From contig CM053272.1 in NCBI GenBank assembly GCA_028583415.1, forward strand, positions 48,678,788 through 48,742,787: 64,000 nt of DNA, read 5' to 3'. The position numbers and the translations under genes are program-made. Under the pieces are notes generated by a model. It saw only the letters and a program-made list of their open reading frames with translations, was not told the origin of the DNA and did not search any database. This stretch comes from Protea cynaroides (lineage: Eukaryota; Streptophyta; Magnoliopsida; Proteales; Proteaceae). Shown here in pieces: positions 21,222-33,829 of the stretch (positions within the stretch are counted from its first letter, which is position 1; each line of letters opens with the position of its first letter).

Positions 21222-22816
21222 TCATGTTGTCGATATTTGCATCGCCGATTGTATCGAAGGAATAGAAGGATCCAGCGGGGGACCCACAATTTGGAGAATC
21301 TTGGGAGTCAAGCTCATTGTCACTGTCCCAATAAATTCCATTTGTATGTCTTTATTGTTTTGATCCAATAATTTGGTGACCGCCAAACCGGCGTTGATTT
21401 GATTATTGGTGATGGCAAAGGCCGGTTGAGAATCTTTTGGCATCTTGGATGGTCCTGTGATGATTGTCCTTCGACCTTCACGAAGGATTTGTGTATCTTC
21501 GGGGGGGAGCAACAATATATCTTGTTTTGAAAATTGTAGATGCTTGTTGTGCAAATCTTTTTTGGATCCATTTTTGCTTCTGGAGATGTGATGGCGGGCC
21601 ATACTTCATCTGACCTTGGGATGATGCGGATATAATTTGTGGTTGGGATGAATTCTTGGTACTGCCCGTCTTTGATCCATTTTGGAGGAATGGTGATGAA
21701 TTTGAGACGTACTGGTTGATCAAGAAAATCGAACCCTTTGATGGCGTTGATCAAGATTTCTGGTAGACCACATAAGTCTTGGGGACCATGTGTCCATAAA
21801 TTTTTGATGAAACCCATTTCATACAACCATAATTTGAAGTGTTGGGGATGATTTGCTTTGATGTTACATTGGTAGAACCCTGGTACACTGGAAGGTGCAG
21901 GGGTAATAGTTGAAGTCCAACGAACATCTGGATTTGCAAGTTTTTGGTGAAAAGCTAACCAGGATTCCTCAGTCAGGGTATGATGGGGAAGATGGCTAGA
22001 TTCATAGTCAAAGTTTGCTTTTGGTTGGGCCATATGGTGGGCCAATTGATGCATGACGGCTATAAAACCGGCTTTGTTGGAACTTTGGAATTGATGCAAC
22101 ATTTGGTTCAATATTTGATGCTGGTTTGGGTCCAGTTGATGGTTGGTCCGAAAAACCGGAAGTTTGGTTTTGGGTTGTGGTCTTTTTGGCAAAGACTCCA
22201 GCCATAACGGATTTGATATGCCTTTACCACGAGCCGTTTGCTGTGGGCTAGCCAAAACATTAACCGGGTTTTGGTCCGTTTGGTCACCATCATTGATTGG
22301 TGAAGTTTGATGTTCTGTTGATATTCCTGCAGGGAAAACAACTTTCTGTCCACGGATGTTAGTTGTAATGCCGAATACAACAAAAATTGATTTGTTGAAT
22401 TTTAAAAATGGTTGGCCGAGGATTATCTCGGTGTTGAGATTTTGAACCGAAAAGAGAGTCTGGGTAATTTGAATATCATTTATGCAAATTTTGACATTTG
22501 TTAATTTTGAATGTACATGCAAATTTGATCCATTAGCTCCGGAGAGTCGATGGGAAGTTGGTTCGAAATACTGGTTAGGAACCAGATGTTCTTGAATATA
22601 ATTTGAGTGAGCACTAGTAGCAACAAGTTCGATTGATTGTAAACTAAATGTATTTGAAATAATCAGATTTGTAGGAATATACCATGGAATGTTTTGGATG
22701 GTATCCACAAAATGATTAAAATTTTGATCCACTATATTAGGGGTATCATTTTGATTTAGATATAGAGAAGCGGGAAGCAACTCTAAACACTTTTGTTTTG
22801 ACTCTTTTGAATTCAT
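21222..22816 (-). pseudogene. ORF2 of the RT-less component, copy A: pseudo-protease fused to the private ORF
   Basis: One frame (21320-22816) runs for 498 codons from the protease-like fold into the private C-terminal ORF, showing that in this component they form one protein. The first part carries T-S-A-H in place of catalytic D-S-G-A, keeps the GANG turn and ILGQPFL, and is followed by SPQQTARGKG and the KRPQPKTK stretch. The C-terminal part is shifted to another frame near 21340-21500 and stops at 21222. The N-terminal end of the ORF seen in copy C (about 34 codons) is damaged by deletions at 22840-22930. Function unknown. Confidence 0.6.
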
Positions 22817-23266
22817 TTGATCAGAGAGATAATTTGGGGTTGCTTGTCGAACATTTTGCTGACTTGATTTGATTCTTTAGACATTGTTGTGATAAAACAA
22901 TCCATTGTCATTGATTGATTTGATCATATTAATTTGAGAAAAGTTTTGGATTAGATTTTCTTTGTAGCTTTCCACCCGTTTCCGAAAATGTTATATTGTA
23001 TTAATTTGTGAGAGGTGCAAAATTGTTTTAAGAGATTGTGTTTGAAACCGAGTTTGGCCATTTGTGAGGAATCATTTGTTTTGGTTTATCCTTAAAAAGT
23101 TTGAAGTTGTTTACTTATGGTTGACAATGGAAGAATCTAGAACTACTATCGAGTGAATCTTTGAGATGAATTTTGATAAAATAGTCTTGATTCTTTTAGA
23201 ATTTGAGATATTTCGTATCTATTTTTGTTTTTGGACTTGTAAATGGCGCATTTTGTATGGATTACG

Positions 23267-25704
23267 TCATGGGAGTCCAAATCTTTTGTTGGAAGGTAGG
23301 TCTTTTTGATTATAGACCTTTGATTTAGACCTATCGTCTATCAATTTTGATGTAAACTTAACGTTTACAAAATTTTGATGATGAGTTGTTGGGCTAGAAA
23401 ATCCTTCCACTGGAAGAGTGGGATTTGGATAATCAATTTTGAATTTTGAATGGGCATTCTGTTTCTCTAATATAGACAAAACAGGGGACCACGTGGGGAA
23501 TCTAGAAGTAGATGCTTGGTAGGTGGCCAGATCTACAGCTTTTGGGTTTTGATTTGGAATAGAAGAATTTTCTTCAACTATTCGAGCTTTGGAGGGAACT
23601 GGAAATTCAGAAAACCCTTGCTTATAGGGTAATCGAACAATGTGTTTTTGAAGTGCTCGGAATGCGTCTGAAAATTCAGAACATGATTTATGTTCAAATT
23701 GTTGTCGCAACTCCTTGATTTGATTTTGAACTGAGGATTGTTTTAAACGTTCCTTGATATGATTGTTTGAGAATTTTTCTTTGAGAAATTTCATATGGAT
23801 TTCTTTGTTTTTGATAGATCTAGTTGGGTGATCTAAAGGTTTGGATGTTTGGTTTATTATTTGAAATTTTGTTTCTGAACCAATAAACTTAAACATAATT
23901 TGTTGGCCAAAGGCTTTTGTTTTGATTCCTTTATCTGTGACAGAAAAATGTTTGATTTGATCTAGGAAAGGTTGACCTAGAATTATGTTTGTGTTTAAGT
24001 CTTTAACTAGGCAAAATTGTTGTTGAAGACAAAACCAATACCTTTGATAATTTGTAACAACCCGATGAATGTACCATTTGCTCCAGTGAGTTTTTGAAAC
24101 GTCTTTTCAAAGAATTGGGTAGGAACCAATCCTTCTTTGAGACAGTTTAATTGGGCCCCTGAATCAATCAATGCATGAGTTTTGATTTTGAAAACACCAG
24201 AGATGATTAACCGAATGGTGGTATACCATGGTTGCCGAATGGGTTTATGAATGGTTTGGACTTGCAAGGCATCCTTTTGATCAGATCCAGATGTTGAATC
24301 TTTCAATTTGGAAATCTCACTTTTGATTGGTTTAATTTCTTTTTGGAGATTTTGCTTAATGATTTCAGAAGATAAATTCTGAGATTTGATTGGTTAACCT
24401 ATTGGGTTGCTATTTGATTGGCTTGATGTAATCATGCCAATGTTTTGATGCAAATTTAGGCTCTCATTTTGAAGTTTCCAATTTTGGTTGATCGGTCGAA
24501 CAGGATTCAATATTGAATCTTGTTTTTGGATTCTTGCTTTGTGTAAAATAGTTCTATATCTTTGATATTTCCACTGTTTACAAATTTTGGGATTTGTTTT
24601 CAATTTTGAAGAAATTTTGTTTGGACCAAGTCGTTTGACTTGTTGGTTTTGAGGATGGTCAGGTGGTGACCTTTGATGGAGCATAAATCGAGCCATAGGA
24701 CCTTGTTTCCTAGGGTCTGTTTGGTGATTTTGTTCCATAGTTTGATTAACATTTTTTTGTTCCTTAATTTCTAAGGATTTTATAGAAATGTTAATTTGTT
24801 TGGGAAACTTTCCTTTTTGATTTTTAGAAATTGAAATTGTCTTAGATTCTAACAAGTTATTGTTAGGATCCTTAACATTGATTTTGAGAAGATAATCTTT
24901 TGAATTATCCTTTTGGGTTTGACATTCTTGAGAAGGAATATTCTTATCGGGAATTTTTTTTTGGAATTTTGAGTAGAGTTAGGGTGTGCCGGACTCATTT
25001 TGTTTTGAATTTGACTCATCAGATTTTTCTTCTGAAATGAGAATTTGATTTGTAGTAGATTGAAGGTTAGACCTGAATTCTACTTCTTTGGTTTTGGATG
25101 AGGACCCTTCTTCTATCCGAGATAAATCTGGTGGGATAGCTAGATTTAGGCCATCTTGTGGTTTTGGGTTTTTGTCTGGAGGATCTCCTGGTTCATACAC
25201 CCATCCTTGGTTGTTGGACTGTTGTCCAGTTTTGTTACGAAGAGATTTTAATTCTTCGTATTTTTTGATTATTTCTCTTATATTCGCTTTCTTTTGTTCC
25301 ATGGTTTCATCTACGGTACATATAAATGTAACGAAACTTGGATGAATACGAATATGAGGAAAAGGATATTTGATTTGATGAAGTGAGGTAAACACATCTA
25401 AATAAACATAAAAGGACATATTCCATGATATGGTATTCATATGGTCATACCAATTTAACTTCATGTTTTGTTGTTCTTCGTGTGAGAAATGGTTAAAGAA
25501 CCAATCTCTTTTGATTCTATTCTTAAGAAGATCAAAATCTATCCTAAGTGTTGGTTTGTCTATTTGGAAACCTTTTGATTTTGTAATTGGTGGTATGTAT
25601 GGAATATACATATTGTTTTTAATCTTTGGAAGACCGTTGTGATGAAATCTGCTGTTTCTTCCTGATATACTAAATCCTTCCTCATGTATGATATTAGAAA
25701 ACAT
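23267..25704 (-). pseudogene. ORF1 of the RT-less component, copy A (broken)
   Basis: The ATG at 25704 and the N-terminal domain match copies B and C. The reading frame survives only in pieces (24979-25719, 24394-24855, 24007-24306, 23267-23896), with frameshifts, an in-frame stop and indels near 24950, 24390, 24040 and 23900. The protease DSGA is still visible near 24165. The region below 23267 to about 22850, which in C holds the second module and basic stretch, is badly deleted. A 36-nt insertion relative to C lies in the N-terminal part (near 25270-25300). Confidence 0.7.
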
Positions 25705-25809
25705 TTTTCTAAATAACAAACAGAAATTGGAAATAATGTAAAATATTTTGGTTGAGTTATACTCTTACCCACTAATGGAAATAATGTAAAATATTTTGAA
25801 ATAATTAAG

Positions 25810-26019
25810 CTACCGTCTGCAATATACTGGGAATAGTGAAAAGTATTTTGAAAGAGTTATGCTCTTACCCTCCGTACTGGACAGCCAGGGACTGGTTAGA
25901 CTTTGTTCAGGCTCAGACACTGTCGTGCTGTCGGGACTTACACTCTCATCTGCCCTTGACGCTCTCGTCTTTGCCTTACCTTCGTCTAGTCCCCCTACTC
26001 CAAGGTGGGATTTAAGCAA
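25810..26019 (-). other. Conserved leader frame of 69 codons, copy A
   Basis: Same frame and ending as in copy C. Opens at TTG. Confidence 0.3.
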
Positions 26020-26174
26020 ACAACCGGCAAAATACTAACATACACCCAATATTGATGCAAGATCTAAGCTTAACGAAGACAAAATAGAAAACATATGTCC
26101 ACACGCAGGAATTAAGTAAACAACAAAACAAAATATCAACATACACCCAATACCCGCCTATTTTTTCAGGCAAA

Positions 26175-26188
26175 TGGCTCTGATACCA
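26175..26188 (-). promoter_or_regulatory. tRNA-Met primer-binding site, copy A
   Basis: TGGTATCAGAGCCA on the minus strand, as in copy C. Confidence 0.85.
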
Positions 26189-26224
26189 TAAGTTACTCAG
26201 GATCTAAAATATAAGACCAGAGTA

Positions 26225-26631
26225 TATATATATCATAATTTTTTTATCATATTTGATTTTTTTTAGTAAGGTACCATATTTGATTTGGTAATTGAATATA
26301 CGTAGGTAAACATAGACTACTAATTAGTTGAGTCGGATCTCCAAGCATGACATGTGACTAATGTGAGGGATGTACTTCACATCCAATGCCCAATTTAATC
26401 CGAGCAACCATCCCCATGGATAAAAATGATTGACCATTTGGGAATCTTCACATGGCAAAGTATATATTATTTTCCTTGGGTATGCATTTTAGGATGAGAA
26501 CACTTTCAAGAGGACAAAAACAGCATTTGATATGCATTCTCTTTAGGGAATCGTGGAATTATTCTAGAATGCACTCTTTGGCCCATTTTGCACTCGAAGC
26601 CTAGAACGAAAATGCCTCACCTTTTAACGTA
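26225..26631. other. Unassigned flank
   Basis: AT-rich DNA between the end of copy A and the hAT element. I see no gene or repeat ends. Confidence 0.4.
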
Positions 26632-27429
26632 TTCTCACCTAAGGGTGTTAAATAGTGCGGTTCAATTTTGGTTCGATGTGTAATGAATAAAACCAAAACT
26701 GAATCATTTACTAAAGGGAAAAAGATAGTTACCTCCCCTGTAACTTTTCTTATTGACAGTTGACCCCCAATGGTTTTGAAAAAGACAGTTACCTCCCCTA
26801 AACAAACAATTAAAATCCAAATATCCCCAATTTTTAATGATGTTAAAGTTAAATTCTTTATAGACAACTCTATCCTCAACCTCTCAACTTTTTATCCCTA
26901 CTTTAAATCCTATTACTGTTAAAAGACCAATATAACCCTTTTATACCCAACTAAAATAAACCCTAATCTCATCTTCTTCTCATTCACCCTCACGTTCTTT
27001 CCTATGGGGCGAAGATGATATGTTGGACTCAGATGTAAGCTGAGCGATTATAGGTTACCAGTGAGGCAAAACTCCTTGATTAAGCACTGGTTTTGATTTC
27101 CATGAGTTGATATTCTGATTTGTGTTTAATCATATTGGATTTTCATTCTTAATATGAAATTCATATTCTGGTTCTCCTTCACTCTTCCCTACTGACAACC
27201 CTCCTGATTCCTTTGGATATACATAATGGGTGACTTAATTAAAGTACTTGTCGAATCAAGAGAGAAGAGTAGGTGTGAGAGAAAATGACGGAGAGAAAAA
27301 AAAGGGTTAGGGATCTCCAAATTTTGGTGAAGAGAAAACCTGTGAGAAGTCAGTTGTAGCAGAAAAAGAAGGGGAAGAATCGGGATTTGAAGAGAAAGAA
27401 AGCTAGGAAAGGCCGAAGAAGAATAGGAG

Positions 27430-27765
27430 ATAAAATGGTCGTGGACTAAGGGCGACTGGAATGGGAGAAAGATGAGGGAAGATAGGAGTGAAAATAGAGA
27501 TTGAAATTCTGGAGAGATTTTAAGAGAGAAGAAACCAAAGAAGAATAGGAGATGATTGGAATGGGAGAAAGATGAAGGATGATAGGAGTGAAAATAAGAA
27601 TTGAAAATCTGGACAGATTTTAGGAGAGAAGAAACCGAAGAAGAATAGGAGAAAAAATGACCGTTAACCAAGGGCGAATGGAATGGGAGAAAGATGAGTG
27701 AAGATATGAGTGAAAATAGAGATTGAAAATCTAGAGAGATTTTAGGAGAAATTGCTTCAATGTTC
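27430..27765. repeat. Three imperfect tandem repeats of ~100-125 bp
   Basis: Each unit contains GGAATGGGAGAAAGATGA, GAGTGAAAATA, GAGATTTTA and GAGAAGAAACC blocks. Open frames on the minus strand here (27189-27767) come from the purine-rich repeats. Confidence 0.7.
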
Positions 27766-27849
27766 AAGGATTTGCAATGGCGGAGAGCTCCGAAGATGAA
27801 GGCGATTCAAGGGTTTGGAAACAAGAAAAAATGTAAGCTCGACTGTGGT

Positions 27850-30800
27850 TGTAAGACCCGCATTCCATGAACCCGATCTAAACCTTGATTTCATGTCGTA
27901 ACAGGTCTTTCAATCATCACCGGGCCAGACGGGACGAGCGGATGACAACCAGGTATGAATCGAACCAAACAGACCAAATTAGGTATGAATTTAGTCATAC
28001 CGGTTGATGGTACCAGTCTTGGCATTGGTACCGGTCGACCGGTATAGTCAGCAGACTACCAAGATCCATAACCGGATCTCTACGGGTCCTACTTTCTAAA
28101 TTCCAAATCTTAGGACTTTTCTAATCCGAGAAGGCTTCCTAAACCTAAACCTAGCCTATATAAGCACCTCTAAACCTCCTAGAATCCCTTCCATTGATCC
28201 TCACAAACCCTTGAAGGAGAAGGAGGCTGAAGAAAGAGGAGAAGCTAAGAAGAGCCGATATTGTCGTTCGACGAAGAATACGTTACCGCCAGTCGACGGT
28301 GAGTGCTTAAACCTTCTTTTACATTATGACTCTAGGATTATGACTCTAGTATGGTTAGCTTGCTTTGATCAATACCATGTAAAGAAGGTATTGATCTAAA
28401 ACCTTATTTTATCGATAAACCCTATTTTTGCCGACAAACCCTAATCTAGTCGGTAAACCCTAGATTCAAGTTCTAGGAAGAAGACCGTCAAAGCTAGGAC
28501 TTGAATGGAGTTGGAAACCACTCTAACTCAGTGCTCAGACCTAGAATGTGTAGGAGAAACCCTAGGATCAATAGGAGATTGTAAGACCCACACTCCATAA
28601 ACCCGATCTAAACCTTGATTTCATGTCGTAACAAGTCTTTCGATCATCACTTGGCCAGACGGGACGAGCGGATGACAATCAAGTACGAAATCGGACCAAA
28701 CAGACCAACTGAAGTATGAATTTTATTCATACCAGTCGATGGTACCGATCGACCGGTATGGTCTGCGCAGCAGACTACCAAGATCCGGAATTAGATCTCT
28801 GCGGGTCCCACTTTCTTAATTCTGAATCCTAGGACTTTCCTAATCCTAAGAGGCTTCCTAAACCTAATTTTTAGCCTATTTAAACCCCTCTAAACCTCCT
28901 AGAATCCCTTCCATTGATCCTCACAAACCCTAGAGAGGAGAAGGAGATTGGAGAAGGAGAAGGAGCTAGGAAGAAGAAGGAAGAGCCGATATTGCCGTTC
29001 GACGACGCACACCTTACCGCTAGTCAATGGTAACAGTCAACGGTAAGTGCTTGAACCTTCCTCTACTCTATGAACTCTTATAGGGTTGTTTGTTGTTGAA
29101 TCAATACCACGCAGAATGGGTATTGATCTAAATCCTACTTTGCCTTCAAACCCTAATTTAGTCGATAAACCCTAGATTCGAGTTCTAGGATGAATATCAT
29201 CAAAGCTAGACTTGAATGGAGTTGGAAACAACTCTAACTCAAAGCTCAGACTTAGAATGTGTAGGAGGAACCCTGGAATCAATAGAGAATGATCGACGAC
29301 AGTCAAAAAACCAAGCGTATGGTCTTCCAGAGACATACCGATCGACCATACCGGTCACAGGTCATGCGACCGGTACTGCGACCAGTACCTCTCGGGGAGT
29401 AGCCTATGGGGACCGTCTGACCATACCGGTGGCCAGTTTTCCCCACAGTGCTGCAATCGGTACTGCAACCGATCAGCTCTGTGAGTATAATTTTTATAAC
29501 ATCATTGGTTTTTCGACCAACGTAAACCCTAAGAAACTATTCTAATTGAACCCTAATATCATGTAGGACTTTGTGATAGCACGTTTGGGTCTTGCGACGT
29601 GGAGCAAGCTATCAAACGAGCGTCAGGTAAGGGAATCGAACCTAAACCCTAATAATTAATGGACGGTAAACTGTTGTTAATCACAATAAATATTTGGTTT
29701 GATGTTTGTGTATTCTCACATGTCATCTGTTATTTCCAGTTATTATATTGTTCATGCATACTCGCTATGCTAGGATGTGATTGCTAGACATGTGATTGTT
29801 TTCGTTGGTGTGTGGAATGGGAAGGGCCTGGGGTCTGGGATCATTCCTCACATTGGCACCTTTTTGTAGTATTCTATCTTAGCATACTTAGTGCGGGTAG
29901 GGTATCAGGGGGAGGTTGTGGCACTGTGGTCTCCGGCTTGGCCACTACGCTCTAGCTCTATCTCTATGCCGTAGGGAGTGATGTTGGGATAGTGTCTACT
30001 TGCGTATTGTTCTGTCTTAGTATGCTTGGTGCGGGTAGGATATCAGGGGGAGGTCGTGGCACTATGGTCTCCGGCCTGGCCACCACGCTCTAGCTCTATC
30101 TCTATGCCGTAGGGAGCTGTGCTGGGATAGAGCCTACAGTGATGACATATAGGATTGGTTAGTTGCGAGCACATTTTGCAAGCCCTAGCCAGTAGGGGCT
30201 TATGTATTGGTATGTGTGGAGTATCAGGGGAGGTAGTAGATGCCTTAGCTTTATCTCTATTCCATGATGGGTGCATGTGGGTCGGTGGTGGTGTGATCTG
30301 CTGTGCGATTCCACACACTCGTGTATAGAGGTGAGGCGGCCTCCGAACCTTTCTATAGCACATTGCAAACTTAAACCAGACCACAGCATAAAATGATTGT
30401 TACTCATGCATATAATATTGAGACATTGTCTGATTGTCTTACTGAGCTAAGTTGTGAGCTCACCCTTTGTATATATACTGTTTTTAGATGTTGATGCAGG
30501 TTACACGGTGGACGACTATATGAACGCTCCGGCGTATGGAGGTGTTCTTTGCTACGGACGTACAGCGAGAGGACGAGCATGACGCTTCATGCGAGTGCCC
30601 TTTCTGCGTGTACCTTTAACTTTATTTTATTTATTTCAGTTATTTTATTAAAGTGATGTAAAGATATTTAATTACGTTTGGAATTTAGATAATTGAATAT
30701 TTATTTAAAGTTATCAATAGAATACTCAGTTCATTTATTTAAAGACTTCCGCTGTATTTATTATATTCTGATTGTGGTTATGTGCGATGGTTTGTATGAG

Positions 30801-32529
30801 TGGACACGATCTTATTGAGATCCTGGTGTGAACCGTTGGTTCAATGACGGTTCACTCACACCATTCTGGTTGGTTCAAAATTGGGGTGTGACAGGGATGA
30901 TCGACGACAGTCGAGAATCGGATGTATGGTCTTCCGGAGACATACCGGTCGACTATATCGGTTGCACCCTGTGCGACTGGTACTGCGACCGGTACCTTCT
31001 GGGAGCTGGTTTATGGGGACCGACTGACCATACCGGTCGCAGGTTTCCCACAGTCTTTGCGACCGGTACCTGTGGACCGGTCGGCTCGCGGAGATGTGTT
31101 TTGTTATCGTTGGTTTTTCGACCAACATAAAACCTAAGAAAACTATTCTAACTAAACCCTAATATTGTATAGGACTTTGTGATAGCACGTTTGGATCTTG
31201 CGACGCGGAGCAAGCTATCAAACGAGCGTCAGGTAAGGGAATCAGACCTAAACCCTAATAATCTAATGGACAGTAAACCGTTGTTAATAACTATGACTCT
31301 GTGGATTGATGTTTGTGCATATTCGCATGTCATCCTTTACGTTCAGTTATTATTATTGTTCATGCATTCTTGCTATACTAGGATGTGATTGTTAGGCATG
31401 TGATTGTTTTCGTTGGTGTGTGGAATGGGAAGAGCCTAGGGTCTGGGATCATTCCTCACACTAGCACCTTTTCGTAGTATTCTATCTTAACATGCTTGGT
31501 GCGGGTAGGGCATCAGGGGGAGGACGTGGTACTATGGTTTCCGGCTTGGCCACCAGACTCTAGCTCTATCTCTATGCCGTAGGGAGTTATGTTGGGATAG
31601 GGTCTATCTATCGTATTGTTCTGTCTTAACATACTTGGTGCGGGTAGGGCATCAGGGGGAGGACGTGGTATTGTGGTCTTCGACCTGACCACCAGACTCT
31701 AGCTCTATCTCTATGTCGTAGAGAGCTGTGTTGGGATAGAGCTTACTGTGATGACATATAGGATTGGTTAGTTGCGAGCCCAGTTTGCAAGCCCTCGCCA
31801 ATAAGGGCTTACGTGTTGATATGGGTAGGGCATCAGGGGAGGTTGGCGATGTTGATCGGGACGCCTTAGCTCTATCTCTATTCCATGGTGGGTGCATGTG
31901 GGACGGCAGTGGTGTGATCTACTGGGCGACTTCACACACTCGTGTGTAAAGGTGCAGTGGCCGTCAATCCTTTTTATAACACATTGCAAACTTAAAACCA
32001 GACCATAACATAATATGATTGTTACTCATGCATATAAATGTTACATTGTTTGATTGTCTTACTGAGCTAAGTTGTGAGCTCACCCTTGTGTATACACCAT
32101 TTTTAAATGTTGATGCAGGTTACATGGTGGATGACTACATGAGCGCGCAAGCGTATGGAGGCGTGGCTGCTCTGGAAGTGCAGGCAGGAGAGGACTAGCA
32201 TGACGCTTCATGCGAGTGCCCTTTCTGCGTATACCTTTAGGATTGATTTGATTTTATTTATTTTAATTATTTTCAGTTGGGATGAAGTTGATGTAAAGAT
32301 ATTATTTAAGTTTTGGTTAGTTGAATAATTGAATATTTTATTTAAATTTATCAATAGATTACTCAGTTCATTTTATTAAAGACTTCCGTTGTATTTATTA
32401 TTATTCTGATCGTGGTTATGTGTAATGGTTTGTATGAGTGGACACGATCTTATTGAGATCCTGGTGTGAACCGTTAGTTCAGTGACGGTTCACTCACACT
32501 TCTGGTTCAGCCGAAATTGGGGTGTGACA
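27850..32529 (+). mobile_element. Outer solo LTR (Tekay-like), split by an inner solo LTR
   Basis: TGTAAG…GTGACA, flanked by a perfect 5-bp duplication GTGGT (27845-27849 and 32530-32534). Without the inner copy it is about 2361 bp. Its CGACCGGTA motif cluster (30920-31090) lies just after the inner insertion. Confidence 0.9.
28580..30893 (+). mobile_element. Inner solo LTR (2314 bp), nested in the outer solo LTR
   Basis: TGTAAGACCCACACT…GGGGTGTGACA, flanked by GAGAT (28575-28579) and GGGAT (30894-30898), a 5-bp duplication with one change. It has CGACCGGTA-type clusters near 28735-28760 and 29330-29470. Confidence 0.9.
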
Positions 32530-33266
32530 GTGGTGAGCAATAGGGAATTGGATAATCGTTTGATTGGCAAATAGTAACCCTATTAAATAGTAAGATAAAA
32601 TAGGTAGTTCATCTCTCCAAAATGATAATTTGGTCTTTAAGAAAATATTAGACTCCCACTATTACCATCTAATGAAATATTCTTAATGTGTGGGGCTATT
32701 TGGATTTTAATAGTTTATTTAGGGGAGGTAACTATCTTTTTCAAAACCATTGGGAGTCAACTGTCAATAAGGTAAGTTACAGGGGAGGTAACTGTCTTTT
32801 TTCCTTTATTAAATGATTTCAAATTGTTTACCAAAACTGATTATTAATTAATTTCGATTTTTCGATTTTTAAACAGTTCCATTGCCAGGAGGGAGAGGAA
32901 GAGAGTTAGGAACAAAATAGAGGGAAAACCAATGAAATCATTAAAATTATTTTAATCATATATGAAAGCGGACTTATAATTTAGAAGTATGCCATGTGGA
33001 AAGCATTAAAATATAATTTATTTCTACAAATATAGACATTTAGCACTAAGGGATTAAATGGAAGGTTTGGTCGGTTTTAACGGTTCTAAATAGTCGATTT
33101 AAATGGTTTCATTCTTGAAACCAGAATCGAACCATTTAACTAAACGATTTTATTTTTAAAATTAGAATCGAACCATTTAATAATCGGTTTCATAATTTCG
33201 ATTTAAATGGTTCGGTTTGATTTTAGTATACGATTTGGTTTCATTTTTGACACTCTTATTCTCACC

Positions 33267-33771
33267 CCATTTTAGGAATGGATTCTCCATTCTGATATTA
33301 CATTTATAAGAATGTATTTATTTAAGAATATGGACAAAACGTAGCTTCAAATTCCAATCCAAGACAAAATTTATGAATGAGAATAAATAGCTTCATTTGT
33401 CATCATACATATTACTTTTTACCACACATTTTCCATATTATTTTTACTATGCACGTTCTTTTGTCAATAATATATTTAAAGAATAAATTTCAGCTACCCC
33501 CCATAATAGTTTCGAAACATCAGCTACCACCCACACCTTTCAAAAACATCAGCTACTACCCAAACTTTTACCACCGTTAATCAAATAGATCCACTCCATT
33601 TGACCAATTCCGTTAGTTGCTGATGTCACCCAAAAACAAATTTTAATTGGACAATAATACCTTAATAGATAAGTTGAAAGACCTTTTTATCCTCCCTCAG
33701 TTAATTGACCCTAAACCCCTAAATGGTCTCTCTCTCGCTACCCGTCACGGCCTCTTTCCACCCTCCTGCAC

Positions 33772-33829
<58 letters not shown>

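Larger units (their letters stand above)
20178..26224 (-). mobile_element. Endogenous caulimovirid-like element, copy A (RT-less component)
   Basis: Same gene order as copy C: primer site, leader, ORF1, pseudo-protease ORF2 fused to the private ORF, TGACG pair, hairpin array, TATA box, leader. From the primer site to the end it spans about 5995 bp against 5949 in C. ORF1 is broken in many places but ORF2 is more intact than in C, so the two copies complement each other for reading the component's layout. The right end stops 36 bp beyond the primer site at a short TA run. The left end is fused to copy B. Confidence 0.75.
26702..32820. mobile_element. Element with ~130-bp terminal inverted repeats, nested in the hAT MITE
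   Basis: 26702-26829 is the inverted complement of 32691-32820 with few differences (shared AGTTACCTCCCCT blocks occur twice per end). Without the nested LTRs the element is about 1.4 kb. Long terminal repeats and lack of a transposase suggest a non-autonomous MULE-like or foldback element. The flanks give only a degenerate 9-10-bp duplication (GAATCATTTA/AAATGATTTC, 7 of 10). Confidence 0.65.
26640..33258. mobile_element. hAT-type MITE, split by nested insertions
   Basis: The element is flanked by a perfect 8-bp duplication, TTCTCACC (26632-26639 and 33259-33266). Its ends read TAAGGGTGTTAAA and, inverted, TAAGAGTGTCAAA. Its own DNA is about 26640-26701 plus about 32821-33258, roughly 500 bp, rich in GGTTCGGTTT/AACCATTTAA-like repeats and without coding capacity. 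Confidence 0.85.

Noticed and set aside
29216..29545. Small open frames in LTRs (also 30828-31137, 42565-42950, 52367-52752, 59653-60000)
   Set aside because: All come from the GC-rich motif clusters, vary in frame between copies and have no homology or context.
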